A DNA stretch of 64,000 nucleotides. Origin: Agromyces hippuratus (GTDB lineage Bacteria > Actinomycetota > Actinomycetes > Actinomycetales > Microbacteriaceae). Shown here one piece after another: positions 48,264-56,738 of this stretch. The stretch is taken from positions 3,348,001 through 3,412,000 of the forward strand of contig NZ_JACCFI010000001.1 of assembly GCF_013410355.1 (NCBI RefSeq), given 5' to 3'. The translations under genes were made by a program, and so were the position numbers. A model generated the notes under the pieces. It worked only from the letters and a program-made list of their open reading frames with translations, had not been told where the DNA came from and did not search any database. Position 1 is the stretch's first letter. Each line of letters opens with the position of its first letter.

Positions 48264-49622
48264 TCAGCCGAGCGGACGGTTGCTGCGGATGAGGCCGCCC
48301 GGGTCGACGCGCTGCTTGACGGCGGCGAGCCGGTCGAGCACCTCGCCATCGTAGGCATCGGCGAGCGTCGCGCCCGAACCGAGGAACGTCGGCAGCAGCG
48401 TGCCGCCGGGGTACTTGGCGGCGAGGTCGCGCATCGGCTCGAAGGCCGCGGCGGCATCGAGCGACGGGTCGAAGAGCAGCACGCCGCAGCTGAGCAGGCC
48501 GTCGGCCTGCGTCGCCCCGACCGCGGCGAACTCGGCGCCGAGCTCGTCGGCGATCGCACCGCCCATGGCACGGATGCTGGCGCGCATGAGACCCCGCTCG
48601 GCACCGCGCAGGAACGCGTCGACGAAGTCGTGCGCGAAGGCGGCCGCGTCGAGTCCGTCGAGTGCCGCACCGAAGTCGGCCGATGGCATCGGATCGACGG
48701 GCTCCGCCGCGACGGCGGCGAGCGACCCGATCGTGAAGCTCGTGAGCGTGTCGGCGATCGGTTCGGCGACGGCGACGAGACGGTCGGCGAAGGCGCGGCC
48801 GGAGGCCTCGTCGCCGACGTGCACGAGCCCGATCGTCGCGACCGTTCGGCCGCGCAGGTGCGGCGGTGCCTGCGGTGCGTCGGGGAAGTGCATCATGCCG
48901 ATGTCGAGCCCGAGTTCGAGCTCGTCGCGCGCGAGCTCGAGGGCGGCGACGACGACGGCCTCGGCCGCCTCGGCCGGGAACATCAGGCTGCCGCCGAAGA
49001 TCGCCTCGCCGGGGTAGAGCACGAGTTCGACCTCGGTGACGATGCCGAACAGGCCGCCGCCGCCGCGCAGCGCCCACATGAGTTCGGCGTCGTCGGCATC
49101 GGTCACCCGGTGCAGCGTGCCTGCCGCGTCGACGAACTCTACGGAGATGATCGACCGGGCGGTGATGCCGTAGCGGCGGCTGAACATGGAATGGCCGCCG
49201 GCGATGGCGAGGGCCACGACGTTGACCTCGGGGTTCGACCCCGCGAGGGCGACGAGCCCGGTGCCGTCGAGCTGCTCGAGCGCGCGGCCCCAGTTGACGC
49301 CGGCTCCGGCGCGCAGCACTCGCGCCTGCTCGTCGACGATGAGGGTGTCGAAACGCGTGGGACGCACGAGCACGACGTCGTTCAGGTCGCCGGAGGCGCC
49401 GTGGCCGTTGGGCTGCACCGTCACCCCGAGGCCGGAGGCCGCCGCCGTGCGGAGGATCGCCTGCACGTCTGCGACACCCGCCGGCTCGGCGATGGCCGCC
49501 GGCCGTTGGTCGACGGCGAGGTTCCACGGCATGCGCGCGGCCTCGTAGTCGGCATCGCCGGGAAGCACGAGCGAACCGCCGAGTTCGGAGCGAAGAGCGA
49601 GGAGTTCGGATGCGGAGGTCAT
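48264..49622 (-). CDS. FAD-binding oxidoreductase, BBE type
   Basis: A 452-residue berberine-bridge/6-hydroxynicotine-oxidase-type flavoprotein. The PCMH domain is at about residues 35-210 (VQPNGHGASGDLNDVVLVRP, then GAGVNWGRALEQL, GLVALAGSNPEVNVVALAIAGGHSMFSRRYG). The second FAD-covalent ligand is not obvious. The C-terminal BBE-type segment is near AVKQRVDPGGLIRSNRPLG. Substrates in this family include sugars, alkaloids and phenols; none can be fixed. ATG 49622 has AAAGGA upstream. It may be co-transcribed with the downstream AlkZ-like gene (34 bp). Confidence 0.87.
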   Translation of the reverse strand: MTSASELLALRSELGGSLVLPGDADYEAARMPWNLAVDQRPAAIAEPAGVADVQAILRTAAASGLGVTVQPNGHGASGDLNDVVLVRPTRFDTLIVDEQARVLRAGAGVNWGRALEQLDGTGLVALAGSNPEVNVVALAIAGGHSMFSRRYGITARSIISVEFVDAAGTLHRVTDADDAELMWALRGGGGLFGIVTEVELVLYPGEAIFGGSLMFPAEAAEAVVVAALELARDELELGLDIGMMHFPDAPQAPPHLRGRTVATIGLVHVGDEASGRAFADRLVAVAEPIADTLTSFTIGSLAAVAAEPVDPMPSADFGAALDGLDAAAFAHDFVDAFLRGAERGLMRASIRAMGGAIADELGAEFAAVGATQADGLLSCGVLLFDPSLDAAAAFEPMRDLAAKYPGGTLLPTFLGSGATLADAYDGEVLDRLAAVKQRVDPGGLIRSNRPLG

Positions 49623-49668
49623 CGCATTCCTTTCGTCGGGGTCAACCTAGCGGAGACGACCGACGGCG

Positions 49669-50226
49669 TCACTCCCAGTCGGCTCCCGGGCCGAGCAGCG
49701 CACGCCAGACCCAGCCGGCGCCGACGTCGACCGATGGGCGCGGATCGCGCATGAGCCACGCTTCGACGACCCCGAGCGCGGAACCCGTGATGCCGGCCGC
49801 GATGATGTCGAGCGGCAGGCCGTCGTACGCCCGAGAGTCCGTGGAGACGAACCCGGCGCGCACGATGGCGTCGATGCGAGCACGCAGGCGGGCCAGCACC
49901 GCGGCCGATCCCGTCGGCCCGAAGACCGACCGGTAGAGCTCGGCGTGCTCGTCGACGTGCTGCAGGAAGACGACGAGCGCCTGCGGCGGGCCGCTCGGCG
50001 GCTCGTAGTGGTTCGGCAGCATCGCGGCTGCCGCCTCCGCGGCCGCATCGAGGGCGTCGGCGAGCAGCGTCTCCTTGTCGGAGTAGTGCTGGTAGAAGCT
50101 GCTGCGATTCACGCCGGCGCGCGTCGCGATCTCGGCGACGGTCACCTCGTCGAGCGGCCGCTCGCGGGCGAGCTCGAGCAGGGCGTCCTGCAGGCGTCGC
50201 CGTGTTCGCTCCACCCTGACGTCCAT
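49669..50226 (-). CDS. TetR-family repressor of the MMPL exporter
   Basis: A 185-residue repressor. VERTRRRLQDALLELARERPLDEVTVAEIATRAGVNRSSFYQHYSDKETLLADALD (about residues 4-60) is a standard TetR helix-turn-helix. The C-terminal ligand domain resembles TetR_C_33-type proteins. CAGAAT and 6 nt precede the ATG, suggesting a leaderless mRNA. It is divergent from the MMPL exporter, 120 bp apart, with an inverted repeat in the gap, so local repression of the exporter is the likely role. Confidence 0.9.
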   Translation of the reverse strand: MDVRVERTRRRLQDALLELARERPLDEVTVAEIATRAGVNRSSFYQHYSDKETLLADALDAAAEAAAAMLPNHYEPPSGPPQALVVFLQHVDEHAELYRSVFGPTGSAAVLARLRARIDAIVRAGFVSTDSRAYDGLPLDIIAAGITGSALGVVEAWLMRDPRPSVDVGAGWVWRALLGPGADWE

Positions 50227-50270
50227 AGGGGGATTCTGCCAGTTCCGGATGTCCCGAAGCGGCAGGATCT

Positions 50271-50284
50271 CCGACAGATGTCGG
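50271..50284. promoter_or_regulatory. TetR operator in the tetR/mmpL gap
   Basis: CCGACAGATGTCGG has perfect 6-bp arms around GA. It is directly followed by a TTATCC -10-like element (50284-50289) for the exporter. Confidence 0.5.
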
Positions 50285-50346
50285 TTATCCTCGAGAAGGC
50301 TCGATGAAGCGCCGACCTGTCACCTCATGAAGGGCGCCTCGGCTCA

Positions 50347-52968
50347 ATGGCTGAACTCCTGTACCGCATCGGTCGATTCTCCGTACGACGAGCATGGCTC
50401 GTGCTCCTCGGATGGCTCGGCGTGCTCGCCCTCGCCGGCGGCGCGTTCCTCGCCTTCGGCGGCACGCTCACCCAGAGCATGAGCATCCCGGGCACCGAGA
50501 CCGAGCGCGTCACCGAGCAGCTCGACGCACGGCTCGACGGGCTCGGCGGCGCCACCGGCACCGTCGTCTTCCAGACGGACGACGGCGAGGCGCTGAGCGA
50601 CGCGCAGCGCGAGGAGATCTCCGCGCTCCTCGCCGACATCGCCGAGATCGACGGCGTCTCGAGCGTCGTGGATCCGTTCACCACGACCGCCGCTCGCGAC
50701 GACCAGGCCGCGCAGCTCGCCGACGGCGCCGCGCAGATCGAAGCCGGCCGCGCCGAGCTCGAGGCCGGCCAGACCCAGCTCGACGCCGCGCGTGCACAGC
50801 TCGACGCGGGGCAGGCGCAGCTCGACGCGGCGATCGAGCAGGCGAAGGCCGCCGGCGCCTACGAGCAGGCCGCCGCGCAGTTCGAGGCGCAGCAGGCCCA
50901 GCTCGACGCGGGCGCGGCCGAACTCGACGCGCAGCAGGCGCAGCTCGATGCCGGTGCCGAGAAGCTCGACGCCTCGGCCGCCGAACTCGAGGACGGCACG
51001 CGGCTGATGGACGCCGCCGCCGAGATCCGCACGGTCTCCACCGACGAGACCACCGTGATCGGCGCCGTCATGTTCGAGGACGACCTCTTCTCGCTGTCGA
51101 GCGAGCTCAAGGCCGAAGTCGCCGGCGAGCTCGACGGCGCCGACATCGACGGCGTGAACGTCGACTACTCCTCCGAGATCGCCGCGTCGATCGACGGGCT
51201 CATCGGCATCGGCGAGATCGTCGGCGTGCTCATCGCCGCCCTCGTGCTCATCATCGTGTTCCGCGCGCTCCTGCCGGCCACCCTGCCGATCATCTCCTCC
51301 TTCATCGGCGTCGGCATCGGCGTCGCGGGGTCCCTCGCCTTCTCGGGCGTCGTCGACATGTCGTCGGTGACCCCCGTGCTCGGCGTCATGCTCGGCCTCG
51401 CGGTCGGCATCGACTACGCGCTCTTCATCATCAACCGGCACCGACGACAGGTGCTCGCGGGCATGGAGCTGCGCGAGTCGATCCAGCTCGCCAACGGCAC
51501 GGCCGGCAACGCCGTCGTCTTCGCCGGCTCGACCGTGCTCGTGGCCCTGCTCGCCCTGAACATCACCGGCATCCCGTTCCTCGGCATCATGGGCACCGTC
51601 GGCGCGGTCTGCGTGCTCGTCGCCGTGCTCATCGCGGTCACGCTCACCCCGGCGCTCCTCGGACTCATCGGCGTGCGGGTGCTCTCGAAGCGCGCCAGGG
51701 CCGAGATCGGCCACGAGTCGCACGCCGCGCCGAAGCTCGTCGCCATGCCGACGTGGCGGGCGATCGTCACCGCGGTCGTGTCGATCGTCGTGCTCCTCGT
51801 CATCGCCATCCCGGCGCTCTCGATGCGGCTCGGCCTGCCCGACGGGGCATCCGAATCACCGGATGCCACCACCTACCAGGCCTACACCGCGGTCTCCGAT
51901 GCCTTCGGCGCCGGCCAGAACGGGCCGCTGCTCGTCACCGCGACACTGCCCGACGGGGTCGCCGAAGACGAGGTCGTGGCGACGCAGGCCGACCTCGCCG
52001 AGTGGCTCATGGGCATCGATGACGTGGTCGCCGTCGCGCCGGCGGGCGTCTCCGACGATCGCGACTTCTTCGCCTTCCAGGTCGTACCGAGTGACGGGCC
52101 CTCGAGCGAGTCGACCGAGGCGCTCGTGCACGAGCTGCGCGGCCAGTCGCCGATCGACGACGACGCGGCATCCGATGCCGGCCTCGACGGCGTCGAGCTC
52201 GGCGTCGCGGGCGGGGCGAGTGGCAACATCGACATCTCGGCGAAGCTCGCCGGGGTGCTGCCGCTCTATCTCGCGGTCGTGGTGGGGCTCTCGCTCATCA
52301 TCCTGATCCTCGTGTTCCGCTCGATCCTGGTGCCCCTCATCGCGACGGCCGGATTCGTGCTCTCGCTGTTCGCGGCGTTCGGCGCCACCGTGGCGATCTT
52401 CCAGTGGGGCTGGTTCGGCGAGGTCTTCGGCGTGCACAACCCCGGGCCGGTGCTGAACTTCGCACCGATCATCGTCATGGGCGTGCTCTTCGGCCTCGCG
52501 ATGGACTACCAGCTGTTCCTCGTCTCGGGCATGCGCGAGGCCTACGTGCACGGCACCCCCGCGCGGGTCGCGGTCGTCGCCGGCCTGCGCGGCGGGCGGG
52601 CGGTGGTCACCGCGGCGGCGATCATCATGGCGGCCGTCTTCGGCGGCTTCGTCTTCTCGCACCTCACGATGGTGCGGCCGCTCGGCTTCGGCCTCGCGAT
52701 CGGCGTGCTCTTCGACGCGTTCATCGTGCGCATGCTGCTGACGCCCGCGATCATGCACCTGCTCGGCCCGGCCGCATGGTGGCTGCCGAAGTGGCTCGAC
52801 CGGCTGCTGCCCGACGTCGACGTCGAGGGCGCGGCCCTCGAACGGAGCCACCCGGTTCACGGGACGGCGACGACCGGCGAGGCGGCGGCGACGGATGCCT
52901 CGACCGACGAGTCGCCGGCAGCGGCGACGGACGAGGCGGCGGGGCTCAGCGCAGATCGAGGCGCATGA
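50347..52968 (+). CDS. MMPL-family RND-type exporter
   Basis: An 873-residue, 12-helix transporter driven by the proton gradient. Two MMPL halves are seen, with VGIDYALFIINRHRRQVLAGM (about residue 355) and MGVLFGLAMDYQLFLVSGMREAYVHGTPARVAV (about residue 710), holding the family GxxxDYxxF/L and R patterns. An unusual feature is the first periplasmic domain (about residues 115-225), which is a long Ala/Gln/Leu heptad region (AQLDAARAQLDAGQAQLDAA-type repeats) predicted as a coiled coil, as also seen in the YhgE/Pip protein at the left edge. The C-terminal tail is Ala/Thr/Asp-rich. It is regulated by the divergent TetR. Lipid or drug export is likely. Confidence 0.93.
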   Translation: MAELLYRIGRFSVRRAWLVLLGWLGVLALAGGAFLAFGGTLTQSMSIPGTETERVTEQLDARLDGLGGATGTVVFQTDDGEALSDAQREEISALLADIAEIDGVSSVVDPFTTTAARDDQAAQLADGAAQIEAGRAELEAGQTQLDAARAQLDAGQAQLDAAIEQAKAAGAYEQAAAQFEAQQAQLDAGAAELDAQQAQLDAGAEKLDASAAELEDGTRLMDAAAEIRTVSTDETTVIGAVMFEDDLFSLSSELKAEVAGELDGADIDGVNVDYSSEIAASIDGLIGIGEIVGVLIAALVLIIVFRALLPATLPIISSFIGVGIGVAGSLAFSGVVDMSSVTPVLGVMLGLAVGIDYALFIINRHRRQVLAGMELRESIQLANGTAGNAVVFAGSTVLVALLALNITGIPFLGIMGTVGAVCVLVAVLIAVTLTPALLGLIGVRVLSKRARAEIGHESHAAPKLVAMPTWRAIVTAVVSIVVLLVIAIPALSMRLGLPDGASESPDATTYQAYTAVSDAFGAGQNGPLLVTATLPDGVAEDEVVATQADLAEWLMGIDDVVAVAPAGVSDDRDFFAFQVVPSDGPSSESTEALVHELRGQSPIDDDAASDAGLDGVELGVAGGASGNIDISAKLAGVLPLYLAVVVGLSLIILILVFRSILVPLIATAGFVLSLFAAFGATVAIFQWGWFGEVFGVHNPGPVLNFAPIIVMGVLFGLAMDYQLFLVSGMREAYVHGTPARVAVVAGLRGGRAVVTAAAIIMAAVFGGFVFSHLTMVRPLGFGLAIGVLFDAFIVRMLLTPAIMHLLGPAAWWLPKWLDRLLPDVDVEGAALERSHPVHGTATTGEAAATDASTDESPAAATDEAAGLSADRGA

Positions 52969-53521
52969 GCACGCGGGGGAACCCGCCCACGACCGACTCG
53001 GTGTCGGCCGCCTTCGTGAAGCCGGCCCGCTCGAACAGCGCGCGGGTGCCCACGTATGCCATGGTCGGGTCGACCTTCTCGCCCCGGTTGTCGACGGGGT
53101 AGCCCTCGATCGCCGGCGCGCCGTGCTCGCGGGCGAAGTCGACCGCGCCGGCGAGCAGGTGGTGGCTGATGCCGACTTTTCGGTGCCCGGGCCGCACGCG
53201 GATGCACCACACCGACCACACGTCGAGGTCGTCGATGTGCGGGATCTTGCGGTTCTTCGCGAAGCTCGTATCGGCACGCGGATGCACCCCCGCCCAGCCG
53301 ACCACCTCGTCGCCGTCGTAGGCGAGCACGCCGGGCGGCGGGTCGAGCGCGCAGAGTTCGCGCACGCGATCGGCGCGCGCGGGCCCGCGGAGCTCGACGT
53401 TCTCCTTTGACGAGAGCAGCCGGTAGCTCAGGCAGAAGCACACGTTCGACGCGGGGTTCTTCGGCCCGACGACCGCAGCGACATCGTCGTACTCGGTCGC
53501 CGCGCGCACCTCGATCGCCAT
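52946..53521 (-). CDS. GNAT-family N-acetyltransferase
   Basis: A 191-residue acetyltransferase. IRVRPGHRKVGISHHLLAGAVDFAREHGA (about residues 110-138) is the acetyl-CoA-binding V/I-x-P-x-x-R-x-x-G motif; the C-terminal RALFERAGFTKAADTESVVGGFPRVLMRLDL is typical. The N-terminal half contains a Cys-rich segment SNVCFCLSYR. The substrate is unknown. Its end overlaps the MMPL stop by 23 bp on the opposite strand. Confidence 0.88.
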   Translation of the reverse strand: MAIEVRAATEYDDVAAVVGPKNPASNVCFCLSYRLLSSKENVELRGPARADRVRELCALDPPPGVLAYDGDEVVGWAGVHPRADTSFAKNRKIPHIDDLDVWSVWCIRVRPGHRKVGISHHLLAGAVDFAREHGAPAIEGYPVDNRGEKVDPTMAYVGTRALFERAGFTKAADTESVVGGFPRVLMRLDLR

Positions 53522-53617
53522 GAGGTCAGCCTGCCACCGCCCGCCGACATCGCGAGGTCGGCACGGCCGGCGGTCGCCCGTCGGCAGTCGAGACCGCGGC
53601 GATTCGTGTCGAACCCC

Positions 53618-53646
53618 TTGACGCACGCAGACCTCGGGCATATATT
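53618..53646 (+). promoter_or_regulatory. Consensus promoter of the arsR operon
   Basis: TTGACG (53618-53623), a 17-bp spacer, and TATATT (53641-53646), followed by 7 nt and ATG 53654. This is the closest match to a consensus housekeeping promoter in the window, and the transcript should be leaderless. Confidence 0.75.
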
Positions 53647-53665
53647 CACCCCTATGGGTGAATAT
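53642..53665. promoter_or_regulatory. Perfect 10-bp-arm operator over the arsR start codon
   Basis: ATATTCACCC (53642-53651) and GGGTGAATAT (53656-53665) are exact reverse complements around CTAT. The site covers the -10 element, the transcription start and the ATG, and is a typical ArsR-type autoregulatory operator. Confidence 0.85.
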
Positions 53666-54022
53666 CAACTCGACACCGTGCTCAGCGCCGTCGCCGACCC
53701 CACGCGACGCGCGATCCTCGACCGCCTCCGCGTCTCCGACGCTCGGGTCACCGAACTCGCGCGCGAGTTCCCGATCTCGCTGAACTCCACGAGCAAGCAC
53801 ATCAAGGTGCTCGAGCGCGCCCGACTCGTGGAGCGGCATGTGCGCGGCCGCGACCACGTGCTCTCGCTCCGCGCCGAGGCGCTCGGCGAGGCGGTCGCCT
53901 GGATGACGCAGTACCGCGAGTTCTGGGAGCAGCGCCTCGCCGCGCTCGAGGCGTTCGTGCTCGCCGACGCCGATGCCGACGGTGATGTCGACACCGACAC
54001 CGCGAGTGGAGCAGAGCGATGA
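53654..54022 (+). CDS. ArsR-family regulator
   Basis: A 122-residue winged-helix regulator. The DNA-binding core is SAVADPTRRAILDRLRVSDARVTELAREFPISLNSTSKHIKVLERARLVERHVRGRDHVLSL (about residues 10-71). No cysteine metal site is present, so it is likely a non-metal member of the ArsR type commonly paired with SRPBCC proteins. The C-terminal DADADGDVDTDTAS is acidic. It is autoregulated by the overlapping palindrome. It overlaps the next gene by 4 nt. Ligand unknown. Confidence 0.94.
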   Translation: MGEYQLDTVLSAVADPTRRAILDRLRVSDARVTELAREFPISLNSTSKHIKVLERARLVERHVRGRDHVLSLRAEALGEAVAWMTQYREFWEQRLAALEAFVLADADADGDVDTDTASGAER

Positions 54023-54453
54023 CCGCGGTCGTCACGGTCAGCCGGCGCATCGCGGCATCCGCCGAGCGTCTCTTCGACGCGTGGCTCGACCCGAAGAGCC
54101 TCGCCGTGTGGATGCGCCGCGACGGCAGCGCCCCGTCGGGCGCGGTCGCCGATCGCCGGGTCGGCGGCGCGTTCGCGATCACGATGCACGACCCGAACGG
54201 TTCGTTCGTGCACGCGGGCAACTACACGGTCATCGACCGGCCGCACACGCTCGAGTTCACCTGGCGCTCGGCCGCCACGCACCAGACCGACTCGGTGGTG
54301 CGCGTCACCTTCACGCCCGACGGCGATGCCACCGTCGTCGAGGTGCGCCACGAGCTGCTTCCCGACGCAGAGGCCGTGCAGCGGCACACCGAGGGCTGGA
54401 CCGAGATCATCGACCGGTTCGCCGCGACATTCGCAGAGAACGGAGAGGCATGA
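54019..54453 (+). CDS. SRPBCC (AHSA1/START-like) domain protein
   Basis: A 144-residue helix-grip protein with a large hydrophobic pocket. SRRIAASAERLFDAWLDPKSLAVWMR, then RVGGAFAITMHD, GNYTVIDRPHTLEFTWRS and the final HTEGWTEIIDRFAATF are AHSA1-like landmarks. It is coupled to arsR by an ATGA overlap and to the SDR by another 4 nt. ArsR-SRPBCC pairs are frequent and are thought to bind or process a hydrophobic ligand; here the pocket could feed the SDR. Confidence 0.92.
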   Translation: MTAVVTVSRRIAASAERLFDAWLDPKSLAVWMRRDGSAPSGAVADRRVGGAFAITMHDPNGSFVHAGNYTVIDRPHTLEFTWRSAATHQTDSVVRVTFTPDGDATVVEVRHELLPDAEAVQRHTEGWTEIIDRFAATFAENGEA

Positions 54454-55247
54454 TGCTGCTCGAAGAGAAGGTGGCCGTGATCCACGGCGGCGGGGGATCG
54501 ATCGGGGCCGCGACCGCGCGGGTGTTCGCGCGCGAGGGCGCCCGGTTGTTCCTGGCCGGTCGCAGCCTGTCGCGACTCGAGGCCGCGGCAACCGCAGCTC
54601 GCGAGCTCGGGGCATCCGTCGACATCGCCGTGGTCGACGCGATGGACCAGGCGGCCGTCGACCGGCACGTCGACGAGGTGACGGATGCCGCGGGCCGCAT
54701 CGACATCGCCCTGAACGCCGTCGGCTTCGACCACGTGCAGGGCCTGCCGATCGCCGAGACCTCGCTCGCCGATTACCTGCACCCCGTCACCGGCTACCTG
54801 CGGACGAACTTCGTCACGGCCAAGGCGGTCTCGCGGCCGATGCTCGCGCAGGGCGGCGGCGTGATCCTCACGATCTCGACGCCGGGCGCGCGGCTGACCG
54901 GCCGCGGCCTCATCGGCAACGCCGCGCAGAGTGCCGGGCTCGAGGGCTTCTCGCGGGCTCTCGCCGGCGAGCTCGGGCCGGGCGGCGTGCGCGTCGTCTG
55001 CGTGCGCCCGCACGCGATGGCCGACGCGTACGACACCTCGTACACGGGGGAGATGTTCGGCCGCATCGCCGCGGCGGGCGGCATCGGCCGCGACGAGTGG
55101 CTCGCCGGGCTCGCGGGCACGACGCTGCTCGGCCGGCTGCCGTCGCTCGGCGAGGTCGCGGAGTACCTCGCATTCGCGGCATCCGACCGGGCGCGCTCGA
55201 TGACCGGCGTGATCTCGAACCTCACGGCCGGGGCGCTCGTCGACTGA
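54450..55247 (+). CDS. SDR-family protein lacking the catalytic YxxxK
   Basis: A 265-residue Rossmann-fold protein. The cofactor motif is atypical but present (VIHGGGGSIGAATARVFAREGARLFLAGRS). The Ser of the triad is in ILTISTPGA, but where Tyr-x-x-x-Lys should stand the sequence reads N157-A-A-Q-S161 (GNAAQSAGLEGFSRALAGELG), so both catalytic residues are replaced. It may bind the ligand without reducing it, or use another mechanism. It is the last gene of the arsR operon. Confidence 0.85.
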   Translation: MMLLEEKVAVIHGGGGSIGAATARVFAREGARLFLAGRSLSRLEAAATAARELGASVDIAVVDAMDQAAVDRHVDEVTDAAGRIDIALNAVGFDHVQGLPIAETSLADYLHPVTGYLRTNFVTAKAVSRPMLAQGGGVILTISTPGARLTGRGLIGNAAQSAGLEGFSRALAGELGPGGVRVVCVRPHAMADAYDTSYTGEMFGRIAAAGGIGRDEWLAGLAGTTLLGRLPSLGEVAEYLAFAASDRARSMTGVISNLTAGALVD

Positions 55248-55282
55248 CCTCGGTCCGGGACGTGCGGCGCGCCGCGCCGGTG

Positions 55283-55654
55283 CTATCCGAGCGCGATCAC
55301 GAGGCTCAGCACGGCGAGCACCACGACGATCGGTGTCATCGTGTACCGCTCGGCCCTGCTTCGCGAGACGGCGTTCATCGGGATGCCGAGCACGAAGTAT
55401 CCGAACACGACCCACATGCCGACCGTCGAGACCACGTCGGAGACGACGTCGATGGCGCCCGCGCGATCGAGTGCGATCACCGCGATCACGGCGTAGATCA
55501 CGATCGCGATGGCGCTGCCGATGCGCAGTCGTGCGGGCAGCACGCGATGCTGCCCGCCCCACGCGAATCGACCGATCGGCGCTCCGAGGGCGAGCGCGAG
55601 CTGGAAGACGGCGAGCACGCCGAGGATCACGCAGAGTGCGATGGCGGCGAGCAT
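55283..55654 (-). CDS. Small four-helix membrane protein
   Basis: A 123-residue protein with four hydrophobic segments (about 1-25, 45-65, 70-95, 100-122). No family is recognised. TAGGCT and 6 nt precede ATG 55654, suggesting a leaderless mRNA. It is convergent with the SDR gene, with 35 bp between them. Four-helix proteins of this size are common in actinobacteria without known function. Confidence 0.6.
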   Translation of the reverse strand: MLAAIALCVILGVLAVFQLALALGAPIGRFAWGGQHRVLPARLRIGSAIAIVIYAVIAVIALDRAGAIDVVSDVVSTVGMWVVFGYFVLGIPMNAVSRSRAERYTMTPIVVVLAVLSLVIALG

Positions 55655-55685
55655 GCCGTGAGCCTATCGAGTGACGGGAGCGGGT

Positions 55686-55726
55686 ACGACCGAGGCCCGG
55701 TGCGTGGAGCACCGGGCCTCGGTCGT
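55686..55726. terminator. Strong terminator hairpin
   Basis: ACGACCGAGGCCCGGTGC (55686-55703) and its exact complement (55709-55726) form an 18-bp stem with a 5-nt loop. It lies 56 bp beyond the end of the minus-strand NmrA-like gene and probably ends that transcript. Confidence 0.85.
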
Positions 55727-55781
55727 CGGTGTCGCCCGACCGACGGTCGATGCCGCGATCCCGGCTCGGTCTCACCTGGTC

Positions 55782-56600
55782 TCACGGCCGTGCCGTCGCG
55801 GCGGCGGCGGCATTCGTCAGCACCGAGCGAAGGTCGCGCGGCCGCCGGCCGAGTGCCGCGGCCACGCCCCCGGTCGGGAGCACGTTGCGGCCGTCGAAGG
55901 TCTCGCGGCAGAGCTCGGTGAGCAGGTTCGCGACGGACTCGCCCTCCTCGGCGGCGACCGCGGCGTGGAACTCGTCGAACTCCATCGGCACGTAGACGAT
56001 CTCGCGTCCCGTGGTCTCCGACAGGATCGCCGCGACCTCTGCGAACGTGAGCGACTCGGGGCCGGTCACCTCGTGCACGCGGCCCTCGTGCCCCGTGCCC
56101 GTGAGCGCCTCGACGGCGACCGCCGCCACGTCGTCGACGTCGATGAACGGCTCTCGCACGTTCCCGGCCGGAAGTGCCAGCACCCCCGTGGTGGCCGCAT
56201 CGCCGAGCATGCCCTCGGTGAAGTTCTGCGCGAACCAGCTCGCCCGCACGATCGCGGCGGGAACGCTCGAGGCGAGCAGGATGTCCTCGCAGCGACGCGC
56301 CCCGTCCTCCCCGCGGCCCGACAGCAGCACGATGCGCTGCACGCCGGCCGCCTCGGCGATCTCGGCGAAGCGGGCGATGGCGGCCTCGGAGCCGGGGGCT
56401 GCGAGGTCGGGAACGTAGGCCGCGTACAGCCGGTCGACGCCCTGCAGGGCAGCGGCCCAGTGTTCCGGCTGCTCCCAGTCGAACGCCGGGTTCGTGCCGC
56501 GGGCGAGGCGGCGCACGGCGTGGCCGTCCGCCTCGAGGAGGTCGGCGACGCGACGGCCGGTCTTGCCGGTGGCGCCGATGACCGCGAAGTTCTCAGACAT
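55782..56600 (-). CDS. NmrA-like NAD(P)H-binding reductase/sensor
   Basis: A 272-residue atypical SDR. The nucleotide loop is FAVIGATGKTGRRVADLLEADGHAVRRLAR (residues 4-33), then YAAYVPDLAAPGSEAAIARFAEIAEAAGVQRIVLLSGRGEDG and FAQNFTEGMLG as in NmrA/QorB/quinone-reductase-like proteins. Activity could be quinone or azo reduction or redox sensing. ATG 56600 has AAAGGA upstream. It is divergent from an AraC regulator, 138 bp apart, which likely controls it. Confidence 0.9.
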   Translation of the reverse strand: MSENFAVIGATGKTGRRVADLLEADGHAVRRLARGTNPAFDWEQPEHWAAALQGVDRLYAAYVPDLAAPGSEAAIARFAEIAEAAGVQRIVLLSGRGEDGARRCEDILLASSVPAAIVRASWFAQNFTEGMLGDAATTGVLALPAGNVREPFIDVDDVAAVAVEALTGTGHEGRVHEVTGPESLTFAEVAAILSETTGREIVYVPMEFDEFHAAVAAEEGESVANLLTELCRETFDGRNVLPTGGVAAALGRRPRDLRSVLTNAAAAATARP

Positions 56601-56738
56601 GTCCGTGTCCTTTCAGAAGGGTTGATGGGTCCAGCCTCGAACCCCGTTGCCGGACGTGCAATCGCTCAGACGCCGCATTTTTGTGCCGGTCGTCCAGATC
56701 TCAGGATCTTCGGCGGAACGGCATGGCACGCTGGACGC

